DNA of 38,071 bases from assembly GCA_030053995.1 (NCBI GenBank), contig JASGCP010000006.1, positions 1-38,071 on the forward strand. The letters are read 5' to 3'. Both the position numbers and the translations under genes were made by a program. Positions 26,660-34,435 of this stretch are shown here, piece by piece. The notes under the pieces were generated by a model that saw only the letters and a list, made by a program, of their open reading frames with translations, made no database searches and was not told where the DNA came from. This DNA is from Phycisphaerales bacterium (GTDB lineage: Bacteria; Bacteroidota; Bacteroidia; Chitinophagales; Chitinophagaceae). Numbering within the stretch: the first letter of the stretch is position 1; each line of letters starts with the position of its first letter.

Positions 26660-27505
26660 ATGAACACCGTTAGTTTTGAACAAGAAAAGAATGCAAAAGC
26701 ATTAATACTCACCATTGTTTTTTGTGGTGCCATCTTTTTATGTTTCATTTTAATTAGATGGACTTTACCCAATTTAACACCGGCATCAACTGGTGAAGGA
26801 ATAGAGATAAATCTTGGCAATTCAGATATGGGATTAGGTGAAGCCCCCGTTTCTGCACCCGCTCCAATTAATGAGGAACGCACCGTTGCTACTAGTGCCG
26901 CGACCCCACCTACAGCAAGTAAAACAGAAGATATTCAGGCAAGTCAAGATGAACAAGAAGACATCGTACACACACCTATTAAAACAGAAAAAAAAACATC
27001 CCCCAAAAAACAAATTACTAAAGTGGTTGTTCCAGTAGCTCCTAAACCCAAGGCTATATTTAAGTTGGGCGATATGAGCACGCAAAAAAGTGGCACGGCA
27101 CAAGACGGCTATACAAATAATCATAGTCAGGGGCTTGTTATGGGTAAAGGTATTCAAGGAGCAAAAAATGGTACTCCGAACAGCGACTCTTATTCCGGCA
27201 ATATGGGGCAAGGCGGGAATGGAAGCAGTAATGGCATTAAGATGAGCAACAATTTATTACAACGCGGTACAGCTTATATTCCTAGCCTGTCAACAGATGA
27301 AAACTGGCGTGGCACGATTGTATTACGAATCACGGTTGACGGACAAGGACAAGTTGTAGCAGCAGAAAAAGAAACAAAAGGTACATCACCTACCTTATCG
27401 GAAGCAGCGATTCAGTTTGCTATTCAAAAAGTCAAAAGTTTTAAATATAATCCCTCGAATAACGATTTAGAAGTAGGTCAAGTTTACTTACAATTTAGAT
27501 ATTAA
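26660..27505 (+). CDS. TonB-family energy transducer
   Basis: A 281-residue protein with one N-terminal membrane helix (about 13-33, ALILTIVFCGAIFLCFILI), a long Pro/Lys/Thr/Ala-rich and then Gly/Asn/Ser-rich periplasmic spacer, and a C-terminal TonB domain (about 205-281) with GTIVLRITVDGQGQVVAAEK and the final VGQVYLQFRY. TonB passes energy from the ExbB-ExbD motor in the inner membrane to outer-membrane receptors; neither exbB nor exbD is adjacent. It lies 29 nt before folC on the same strand, and both may use the promoter at 26629-26636. Confidence 0.88.
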   Translation: MNTVSFEQEKNAKALILTIVFCGAIFLCFILIRWTLPNLTPASTGEGIEINLGNSDMGLGEAPVSAPAPINEERTVATSAATPPTASKTEDIQASQDEQEDIVHTPIKTEKKTSPKKQITKVVVPVAPKPKAIFKLGDMSTQKSGTAQDGYTNNHSQGLVMGKGIQGAKNGTPNSDSYSGNMGQGGNGSSNGIKMSNNLLQRGTAYIPSLSTDENWRGTIVLRITVDGQGQVVAAEKETKGTSPTLSEAAIQFAIQKVKSFKYNPSNNDLEVGQVYLQFRY

Positions 27506-27534
27506 CCTATTAACGGTGCTCTTTAAAACTAATT

Positions 27535-29001
27535 ATGAACTATCAAGAAACACTTACTTTTCTTAATTCTTTTCCAAATTTTATTTCAGATGGAGCATTA
27601 GCTTATAAAAAGGGATTAGATAATATAAAAAAAATATCTACCTACCTTGGTAATCCACAAGATAAATATCCCTGTATCCATATAGCAGGCACCAATGGCA
27701 AAGGCTCTGTAAGCCATATTTTGTCGGCCATATTTCAAATAGCTGGTTACAAAGTAGGACTTCATACATCCCCACACATCAAAGATATTCGTGAGCGATT
27801 TAAAATTAATGGTCATTATTGTAGCCGAGATTTTTTAATAAAATTTGCTGATAGTCATCATGATTTTTTAAAAAGCATCAATCCTTCATTTTTTGAAGTT
27901 ACCGTTGCAATGGCTTTAGAATTATTTGCTACCGAACAAGTAGATATTGCCATTATAGAAACGGGACTTGGTGGCACTTATGATAGTACCAACATTGTAA
28001 AACCGCTCTGTTCGGTTATCACCAATGTAAGCTTTGATCATCAAGAAATTTTAGGGGAAACATTAGGAGCAATTGCAAAAGAAAAGGCAGGTATTATCAA
28101 AGAACAAACACCCGTTGTCATTGGAACAGACACCCCTACTACTAAATTAGTATTTATCAATAAAGCACAAATGGTACAGGCACCGCTTTATTTTTCATCC
28201 GATTTATTTCGTGTTTTAGAGCACCGTCTAACTGAAAGTGGCATGGATTTAACGATTATAGAAAAAGACACACAACACTACTACGGCTATCATTCTGATT
28301 TGGGGGCTCATTATCAAATCAATAACATAACAACAGCTTTATCGGTAATTAATGTATTACGGAAACATGAATTAATAGAGCAATTAACAAAAGAGCCTGA
28401 AGTCATAGGAAAAGAGACAGACACATCTTTAGGTAACCATTCAACCGTGCGTGCAAATTCTACACTTACCCCCCCCTATAAAAACAGAAGAGAACACAAA
28501 TATCCTCATCAAGATAACATCAAAAAAAAACTAATCGTAGAGGAAGTGGATATTGATTTAGCACTACAACAGATTTATACAACCACCAATTTTCAAGGAC
28601 GATGGCAGACCTTGCGCGAAAGCCCCAAAACAATTATCGATGTCGGTCATAATACCGCGGGCTGGTTGGCAATTATTAAGCAGATCAATCAATTACCCTA
28701 CCGCAATTGGCATATCATTGTTGCGGTGTCAAAAGATAAAAGTATCCATGACATGCTTTCTTTGTTACCTAAAAAGGCATACTATTATTTCACCCAATAC
28801 CCATCGCCCCGATCATTGACTTGTTCGGCACTTAAAGAAAAAGCACAGCTTTATCAGTTGCAAGGAGCAGATTTTAATAATGTTAATGAAGCCTTAGAAG
28901 TTGCAACACACAATTGTCAGCCTCAAGAAGCAATACTCATCATGGGTAGTTTATATCTAATGGGTGATATATTTATGGAAGATGGTATTGAGATTAAATA
29001 A
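27535..29001 (+). CDS. folC: Bifunctional folylpolyglutamate synthase / dihydrofolate synthase
   Basis: A 488-residue Mur-ligase-like FolC. The P-loop is IAGTNGKGSVSH (50-61), followed by GLHTSPHIKDIRERFKING, IIETGLGGTYDSTNIV, ITNVSFDHQEILG and AKEKAGIIK, and the C-terminal domain has IIDVGHNTAGW (367-377). It adds glutamates to folates, and may attach the first one to dihydropteroate. The protein is longer than the usual ~430 residues because a polar stretch at about 283-336 (with TKEPEVIGKETDT and PPYKNRREHKYPHQ) separates the ATPase domain from the C-terminal domain. It is co-oriented with tonB, 29 nt upstream. Confidence 0.92.
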   Translation: MNYQETLTFLNSFPNFISDGALAYKKGLDNIKKISTYLGNPQDKYPCIHIAGTNGKGSVSHILSAIFQIAGYKVGLHTSPHIKDIRERFKINGHYCSRDFLIKFADSHHDFLKSINPSFFEVTVAMALELFATEQVDIAIIETGLGGTYDSTNIVKPLCSVITNVSFDHQEILGETLGAIAKEKAGIIKEQTPVVIGTDTPTTKLVFINKAQMVQAPLYFSSDLFRVLEHRLTESGMDLTIIEKDTQHYYGYHSDLGAHYQINNITTALSVINVLRKHELIEQLTKEPEVIGKETDTSLGNHSTVRANSTLTPPYKNRREHKYPHQDNIKKKLIVEEVDIDLALQQIYTTTNFQGRWQTLRESPKTIIDVGHNTAGWLAIIKQINQLPYRNWHIIVAVSKDKSIHDMLSLLPKKAYYYFTQYPSPRSLTCSALKEKAQLYQLQGADFNNVNEALEVATHNCQPQEAILIMGSLYLMGDIFMEDGIEIK

Positions 29002-29089
29002 TGCTAACCTTATTCTGTAATCCATAAATTTAATGCTAAACAATAGCTTTCTAAAAGATTGATTGTGCCGTTATAAAAAATATTATACA

Positions 29090-29123
29090 ATTTATAATAC
29101 CCACAAATTTATAATACCCACAA
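29090..29123 (+). repeat. Tandem duplication, 17 nt twice
   Basis: ATTTATAATACCCACAA occurs twice in perfect head-to-tail array (29090-29106 and 29107-29123), 94 nt upstream of the PAP2 gene. Confidence 0.85.
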
Positions 29124-29217
29124 GTTATTCAAAAATAAAATGCTACCTTGTTTCGAGAAAGCATTAATTTTTTGTTATAGCCATTATTAACCCTAACCAT
29201 TTTAAATGTTATAGTGT

Positions 29218-29811
29218 ATGCGTTTTGTTTTTTGCTTTATTCAACAGTTGATCAATTGGGATAAACGAGCTTTTTTAACGGTTAATACAAAATGGGTATT
29301 CGCTTGGTTAGATATGGTTGCCCCCATTTTACGAAATGCTATTACTTGGGTACCGCTTTATGTTTTTTTATTTTTCTTTGTAGTTATCAACTTTAGAAAA
29401 AAATCTATTTTATGGATTGTATTTTTTTTACTAACCATTGCTTTTAGTGACCAAATGAGTAGTAATTTATTCAAGAATATAGTGGTACGAACGCGACCTT
29501 GCCAAGATCAAACGATTAGTAATTTAGAAATATTGCGCATAGATGGGTGCCCAGCAAATTATAGTTTTCCGTCTTCTCATGCCTCCAATCATTTTGCTAT
29601 GGCCACTTTTATATTTTTCACATTGTATCCTTTCTTTAAAAAATTTTCGTATCTTTTCTTTATTTGGGCTTTTGCAATTTCTTACGCACAAATTTATGTT
29701 GGTGTTCATTACCCATTAGATGTCATCATTGGTTCACTATTGGGTTTATCTATTGGTGGATATATGTCCTATTTTTATCTGCACCACTTTAAAAAATTAC
29801 GTCTCAGTTAA
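29218..29811 (+). CDS. PAP2-family phosphatase, membrane protein
   Basis: A 197-residue integral membrane protein with about five hydrophobic segments. The PAP2 motifs are KNIVVRTRP (Lys86 to Pro94, KX6RP), FPSSHASN (PSxH, 118-121) and AQIYVGVHYPLD (His164, Asp168). The third motif reads AQ where the family has SR; I recall this variant in other Bacteroidota. The family removes phosphate from lipid phosphates such as undecaprenyl diphosphate or phosphatidate at the periplasmic face. The substrate cannot be inferred. No conserved neighbour suggests a pathway. Confidence 0.88.
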   Translation: MRFVFCFIQQLINWDKRAFLTVNTKWVFAWLDMVAPILRNAITWVPLYVFLFFFVVINFRKKSILWIVFFLLTIAFSDQMSSNLFKNIVVRTRPCQDQTISNLEILRIDGCPANYSFPSSHASNHFAMATFIFFTLYPFFKKFSYLFFIWAFAISYAQIYVGVHYPLDVIIGSLLGLSIGGYMSYFYLHHFKKLRLS

Positions 29812-29986
29812 TTGATTTGAAGCAGTAATAAATAATTAAGCCGTGACAATTAAACGATCAACTAAATTCGATATTCTAGCCAATTTAAGAGTTTCCGCTT
29901 AATGCATACTACAATAAAACCAGTAGCAAGTTTAAAGATCATTTAACGAGTTGCTATACAAGATAAGATTAAATGCCCTGCCAATA

Positions 29987-30039
29987 AAAAACTACAACCA
30001 GTTCAATAAAAACTTATTATTAAACTGGTTATAGTTTTT
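29987..30039. terminator. Bidirectional terminator between the PAP2 gene and rpmE
   Basis: AAAAACTACAACCAGTT (29987-30003) pairs with AACTGGTTATAGTTTTT (30023-30039): 16 pairs and one A-C mismatch, 19 nt loop. It has a T-run on both strands. It lies 27 nt beyond the rpmE stop (minus) and about 175 nt beyond the PAP2 gene (plus), so it clearly serves rpmE. Confidence 0.8.
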
Positions 30040-30066
30040 AAATAATTCTATGTTTAAAGATTGCCC

Positions 30067-30402
30067 CTATTTTTTACTTTTTTTCTTTTCTACAACAGGT
30101 GCAACTTCTTGTGCTACTGGTGCATTTTCAACAGTTGCATTTTTAGTAATACTTTCTTTTTTAGCATACCGTTTATTAAACTTATCGATACGACCAGCAG
30201 TATCCAACAACATGCTTTTACCTGTATAAAAGGGGTGAGATGTGTTGGATATTTCTAATTTAATGAGCGGATAATCTTGTCCATCATCCCACTTCACCGT
30301 TTCTTTAGACTGTGCGGTAGAACGACTCAAAAATGAATATCCATTACTCATATCTTTAAAAACTACAAATCGATAACTTTCAGGGTGAATACCTTTTTTC
30401 AT
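30067..30402 (-). CDS. rpmE2: 50S ribosomal protein L31, type B
   Basis: A 111-residue L31. The N terminus [18 protein letters not shown] and the core [29 protein letters not shown] and [11 protein letters not shown] are those of the cysteine-free type B form, which does not bind zinc. Beyond the usual ~85 residues it carries a Val/Ala/Glu/Lys-rich extension ([19 protein letters not shown]). L31 bridges the large and small ribosomal subunits. It is transcribed divergently from lpxA from an excellent promoter (TTTG at 30454-30457, 20 nt, TAACTTTG), and ends just before a strong terminator. Confidence 0.95.
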   Translation of the reverse strand: MKKGIHPESYRFVVFKDMSNGYSFLSRSTAQSKETVKWDDGQDYPLIKLEISNTSHPFYTGKSMLLDTAGRIDKFNKRYAKKESITKNATVENAPVAQEVAPVVEKKKSKK

Positions 30403-30425
30403 GTCAGAATATATTTTTTATTACA

Positions 30426-30457
30426 CAAAGTTAGTTAAAAAAAATAGTTTACCCAAA
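30426..30457 (-). promoter_or_regulatory. Full Bacteroidota promoter for rpmE
   Basis: On the minus strand TTTG (30454-30457) is followed after 20 nt by TAACTTTG (30426-30433), the best -33/-7 pair in the window. The -7 box ends 23 nt before the rpmE ATG. Confidence 0.85.
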
Positions 30458-30473
30458 ACATAAAAAAAAAAAT

Positions 30474-30481
30474 TAACTTTG
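30474..30481 (+). promoter_or_regulatory. Bacteroidota -7 box for lpxA
   Basis: TAACTTTG, an exact match, 34 nt before the lpxA ATG. TTTA at 30448-30451 is a -33 candidate with 22 nt spacing. The two divergent promoters overlap in the shared 30434-30473 region. Confidence 0.75.
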
Positions 30482-30515
30482 CCTCCAAAATATTATTTTT
30501 TATAGATAAGAAAGT

Positions 30516-31322
30516 ATGATTCATCCCCATGCACTTGTAGACAAAGATGCCAAAATCGGTAACAATGTAATCATTGAGCCGTTTTCGGTCATTCATAAAG
30601 ATGTAGAAATTGGGGATGGTACCTATATTGCTAGTAATACTACGATTATGAGTGGCTCTAGAATTGGTAGTAATTGCGAAATATTTAACAACAGTGTAAT
30701 CGGGGGCATTCCACAAGACTTAAAGTACAAGGGCGAATATACTACGGTAGAAATAGGGAGTCATACCAAGATAAGAGAATTTGTTACGGTTAACAGAGGT
30801 ACAGAGCATAGAGGTAAAACAAAAATAGGTAGCAATTGTCTTTTGATGGCGTATAGTCATATTGCACATGATTGCATTATTGGTAATAATTGCATTCTAA
30901 GTAATAGTACGCAAATGGCAGGGCATGTAGTACTAGGTGATTTTGCTATTGTAGCCGGTGTATGTGCCATTCATCAATTTGTAACGATTGGCCGACATGT
31001 TTATGTAGCGGGCGGAAGTTTAGTCAACAAAGATATTCCACCGTTTATAAAAACGCTCAGAAATCCTATAAGTTATGGGGGGGTTAATAGTGTAGGACTA
31101 AAAAGAAGAGATTTCACCAATACACAAATCAATCAAATATTAGATATTTATAGAATCCTTTTTAATCAAGGACTCAATACCTCGCAAGCATTAACTTATT
31201 TAGAAGGTGATTTCGAAGCTAGTGATGTTAAAGATGAAATTGTGGAATTTATTAAAACAAGCGGTAGTGCCGGACGAGGGATTATAAAAGGAAATAGTAA
31301 AAATGCAATCTCAGAAGATTAG
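30516..31322 (+). CDS. lpxA: Acyl-ACP-UDP-N-acetylglucosamine O-acyltransferase
   Basis: A 268-residue LpxA. The N-terminal part is a left-handed beta-helix of hexapeptide repeats (IGNNVIIEP, IGDGTYIAS, IGSNCEIFN), with the catalytic region LLMAYSHIAHDC, where His118 corresponds to E. coli His125. It continues with TQMAGHVVLGDFAIVAG and IHQFVTIG, and ends in a helical domain that starts at GLKRRDFTNTQI. It transfers the 3-hydroxyacyl chain to UDP-GlcNAc, the first step of lipid A synthesis, so the organism makes LPS-type outer membrane. An ABC ATPase gene follows after 17 nt. Confidence 0.96.
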   Translation: MIHPHALVDKDAKIGNNVIIEPFSVIHKDVEIGDGTYIASNTTIMSGSRIGSNCEIFNNSVIGGIPQDLKYKGEYTTVEIGSHTKIREFVTVNRGTEHRGKTKIGSNCLLMAYSHIAHDCIIGNNCILSNSTQMAGHVVLGDFAIVAGVCAIHQFVTIGRHVYVAGGSLVNKDIPPFIKTLRNPISYGGVNSVGLKRRDFTNTQINQILDIYRILFNQGLNTSQALTYLEGDFEASDVKDEIVEFIKTSGSAGRGIIKGNSKNAISED

Positions 31323-31339
31323 TACCATAAATTTGTGAT

Positions 31340-31957
31340 TTGAAATCATTATTAACGTTCAACCTGCTATCAGTAGGCAAAGAATTTAGCAATCATTGGG
31401 TTTTAAAAAATATAAACTGTACACTTCAATCAGGACAATCCTGTGCGATAATCGGGAATAATGGTAGTGGCAAAAGCACCCTGTTACAGATAATTATCGG
31501 TAATTTATCATCTTCAACTGGTACAATAGATCGAAAGTTAAATAATATCCCCATTGATTTACAAAAACTATATAAGCATATTTGTGTTGTTGCACCTTAT
31601 TTGCAGCTTATAGAAGACCTAACAGCAATAGAATTTCTGCGATTTCATGCGACCTTCCGTCCTTGGTACGAGGGCATCAATGAATATTCTATTCTTCAAA
31701 AAACGGGGCTCGATAGGGTAGCCCATATACCTATAAAAAAGTACTCTTCAGGAATGAAACAAAGACTTAAAATAGCTCAAGCAGTTTTTAGCCAATCCCT
31801 AGCATTATTTTTAGATGAGCCTTGTTCACATTTGGATAGTGCGGGCGTTATATGGTATCAAAATCTTATTAACGATTGTCGGCAAGACAAATTAATAGTC
31901 GTATGCAGTAATAATCCTATTGAATATGATTTTTGTGAAAAATATATCCGTCTCTAA
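31340..31957 (+). CDS. ABC transporter ATP-binding protein
   Basis: A 205-residue stand-alone ABC ATPase. Walker A is GNNGSGKST (39-47), the signature is YSSGMKQR (135-142, a YSSGM variant), and Walker B is LALFLDEP (154-161) followed by CSHLD. No permease is adjacent. The size and layout fit single-domain ATPases such as CcmA; linkage to lpxA is 17 nt, so co-transcription is likely. The start must be the TTG at 31340: the frame opens after a TAA at 31328, and no ATG lies before Walker A. A function in lipid transport is possible but not shown. Confidence 0.85.
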   Translation: MKSLLTFNLLSVGKEFSNHWVLKNINCTLQSGQSCAIIGNNGSGKSTLLQIIIGNLSSSTGTIDRKLNNIPIDLQKLYKHICVVAPYLQLIEDLTAIEFLRFHATFRPWYEGINEYSILQKTGLDRVAHIPIKKYSSGMKQRLKIAQAVFSQSLALFLDEPCSHLDSAGVIWYQNLINDCRQDKLIVVCSNNPIEYDFCEKYIRL

Positions 31958-31983
31958 CCGCATCCGTACAATCGCTTTTATGT

Positions 31984-32154
31984 GGCTCTATGACGAAAAG
32001 GGTGTGTAACCTAGCTCAATTTCATATTGATTACCCTTCCGCCTGTAGCCTAAATGCCCTCAGAAGAAGGGCGTTGCAAAACAAGGCGAACGAAGTGCCC
32101 ATCGAAAATGGGCGAAGGCGAGTATGGTAAAGAAAGCGAGTAGTAGCGATACTA
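31984..32154 (+). repeat. Intergenic repeat, copy C
   Basis: It begins GGCTCTATGACGAAAAGGGT, continues CTAGCTCAATTTCATATTGA, then AAATGCCCTCAGAAGAAGGG and CGTTGCAAAACAAGGCGAAC, and contains two hairpins: GCCCTcagaagaAGGGC (32055-32071) and GCCCATcgaaaATGGGC (near 32097-32113). It aligns with copy B over about 160 nt, lacking the 10-nt duplication found there. It fills most of the 284 nt gap between the ABC ATPase gene and fhs. Confidence 0.8.
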
Positions 32155-32241
32155 AAATTGTACAGAAGTATGCAAGTAAAATCTATTTACACAATCTTTT
32201 TTACACTCCCTCTCTACTATTTCATGGTTATCATTTTTTTT

Positions 32242-33927
32242 TTAAGACAACCCATAAATATCACCTTCCTTATTAATCCCCATATTCTCTAATAAGGGAT
32301 GTGCTGGTAATCCTGGCATACGCATAATATCACCAATTATAGGAATTATAAATTTTGCTCCCATAGCAACTTCAAACTCTCTAACCGATATAGAAAAGTT
32401 AGTGGGGGCACCTAATTTTTGTTCATCATCTGAAAATGACTTCTGTGTTTTTGCCATGCAAATAGGAAATGTGGACGCATTTTTTAATTTATTCAGTGCT
32501 TCTAATTGTTCTGATGCTTTTTTAGAATAGATAACATCGTTTGCACCGTATATTTCAGTTGCTATTTTAAAAATTTTATCTTTTATGGGTAAATTCCAAT
32601 CATACAATTGACGATACTGATTCTTACCATGATCAATAGAATGAAGAACTGCTTGTGCCAAATCAACACACCCGGCAGCGCCCATAGACCATCCTTTAGA
32701 TAAAACGGCACGAATATCTAATTGATGACATGCTTCTTGTACCCATTTTATTTCATCTTCCGTATCTGTTAAAAAATAATTTATAGCTACAATCGGATAA
32801 AAACCATACTTTTTACAATTATCAATGTGTTTATGTACATTAGCAAACCCCATTTTCACCTTATCAAGACAAGGTTCATTAATGGATGCGGAATGAGCAC
32901 CGCCATGATACCTTAAAGCACGAATAGTTAATACGAGAACTATGGCCACCGGTTCTATTTCTGCAACAGGACATTTAATATTTATAAATTTTTCCGCTCC
33001 GAGATCGGCGCCAAATCCTGCTTCTGTAACAACATAATCCGCCAAAGAAAGAGCCATTGTTGTTGCAACAATTGAATTAGTTCCTTGAGCTATATTGGCA
33101 AAAGGTCCGCCGTGTATTAAAGCGGGCGTTCCCTCTATTGTTTGGACTATATTTGGTTTTAGTGCATCTTTTAATAAAACCACCATGGCATTGGCTACCT
33201 TTAAATCTTTAACAAAAACTGGCTTTTTATCAAATGAATAGCCAACTAAAATATCTTCTAATCGTTCGTGTAAGTCATTGAAATTTTTGGATAAACACAA
33301 TATAGCCATTACTTCAGATGCAGCTGTAATGTTAAATCCCGACTCGCGTGGAATACCGTGTGTTTTCCCCCCTAAACCAATAATAGTATGTCTAAGACTT
33401 CTATCATTAACATCTAAAACACGCTTCCATGTTATTGTTCGAGCATCTAAATTAAGATGTTTGGTGCCATGATATAATTCATTATCAATTGCAGCTGCCA
33501 ATAAATTGTTAGCTTTCTCAACGGCTGAAAAATCACCGTTAAAATGTAAATTAATATCATCCATTGGTAAAACTTGGGAATAGCCACCACCAGTTGCCCC
33601 GCCTTTCATAGCAAAAACTGGTCCTAATGACGGCTCTCGTAAAACAATCGCCGTTTTTTTACCGAGTTTAGATAACCCATCCCCAAGCCCAATAGATAAG
33701 GTTGTTTTACCCTCACCTGCCGGTGTCGGGGTAATAGCGGTAACCAAAATAAGTTTTTTATTTTTGTACTGATCTGCATTTATAAATTGTAAAGGCAATT
33801 TTGCTTTATGCTTACCATACAATTCTAAATCATCTTCAGCGATTCCCAATTTATTGGCTATATCACGAATATGCTTCAAAGAAGATTGATGTGCTATTTC
33901 TATGTCTGAAAGTATAGGCATCGTCAA
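32242..33927 (-). CDS. fhs: Formate-tetrahydrofolate ligase (10-formyl-THF synthetase)
   Basis: A 561-residue Fhs of the usual length. The nucleotide-binding segment is AITPTPAGEGKTTLSIG (64-80), followed by REPSLGPVFAMKGGATGGGY, NLHFNGDFSAVEKANN, HGGPFANIAQGTNSI and VVTEAGFGADLGAEKF. It makes 10-formyltetrahydrofolate from formate, THF and ATP, which supplies purine and initiator fMet synthesis. The C terminus has IIPIIGDIMRMPGLPAHPL, as expected. No folD neighbour is present. I saw no TAnnTTTG box in the short upstream sequence I could examine. Confidence 0.95.
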   Translation of the reverse strand: MTMPILSDIEIAHQSSLKHIRDIANKLGIAEDDLELYGKHKAKLPLQFINADQYKNKKLILVTAITPTPAGEGKTTLSIGLGDGLSKLGKKTAIVLREPSLGPVFAMKGGATGGGYSQVLPMDDINLHFNGDFSAVEKANNLLAAAIDNELYHGTKHLNLDARTITWKRVLDVNDRSLRHTIIGLGGKTHGIPRESGFNITAASEVMAILCLSKNFNDLHERLEDILVGYSFDKKPVFVKDLKVANAMVVLLKDALKPNIVQTIEGTPALIHGGPFANIAQGTNSIVATTMALSLADYVVTEAGFGADLGAEKFINIKCPVAEIEPVAIVLVLTIRALRYHGGAHSASINEPCLDKVKMGFANVHKHIDNCKKYGFYPIVAINYFLTDTEDEIKWVQEACHQLDIRAVLSKGWSMGAAGCVDLAQAVLHSIDHGKNQYRQLYDWNLPIKDKIFKIATEIYGANDVIYSKKASEQLEALNKLKNASTFPICMAKTQKSFSDDEQKLGAPTNFSISVREFEVAMGAKFIIPIIGDIMRMPGLPAHPLLENMGINKEGDIYGLS

Positions 33928-34368
33928 AAAATATTATAAAATAATGAATAAAATCTAATCTTAAAGTAGATAATATCTAACGAAAAAGAGTTGGCATAAC
34001 CTTAAATTGCAAGTTAAAAGTAATATCTATAAAAATGGACAAATATTTTTGATACAATAAGAGCAATAGACTAAATCATTTGTTTGATGTGTTAAGATGT
34101 TTTAGGGGCAGTAGAAAAATATTGTAGTTTTTGTATGGTAATTGTTCTTTTGTCTGAACCACAGATTTTACTAATTGCTTCCACATTTATCTGGCGGACA
34201 AATAAATTTAATAAAAAAAGTACTTCATCGACTGAATTATAGCGTTTAATGGTTGCACCCCAATAGCACAAATAAAAGATTACCACTCACTTCGTTAGAA
34301 AGCTATTTTTCATCTTTGAGCATTAAATCTTACATCCTTTAGCACCTCAAAAAAATGATTTAGCCAAA
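33928..34368. other. Intergenic region before sucC with a possible transposase remnant
   Basis: About 440 nt separate fhs from the sucC promoter. Apart from the degenerate frame at 34092-34286 I find no gene, hairpin or repeat copy in it. Confidence 0.4.
34092..34286 (-). pseudogene. Possible degenerate transposase fragment
   Basis: A 64-residue frame, GTG start. Its centre LFVRQINVEAISKICGSDKR has the look of the helix-turn-helix of IS1-type transposases (LYxxGxSxxAIAxxLGVSxxT), and a Cys-Tyr-Trp-Gly stretch precedes it. Nothing similar extends in the other frames, and there are no terminal repeats that I could find. It may equally be a chance frame. Confidence 0.22.
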
Positions 34369-34402
34369 TTTATGGGTGAGTTGTAATTATTATGTAACTT
34401 TG
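34369..34402 (+). promoter_or_regulatory. Bacteroidota promoter for sucC
   Basis: TTTATG (34369-34374) and, after 20 nt, TAACTTTG (34395-34402), an exact -7 box. The ATG of sucC is 33 nt downstream at 34436. Confidence 0.75.
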
Positions 34403-34435
34403 CAACATTCTATTCTATATTACAAATATCTCGTT

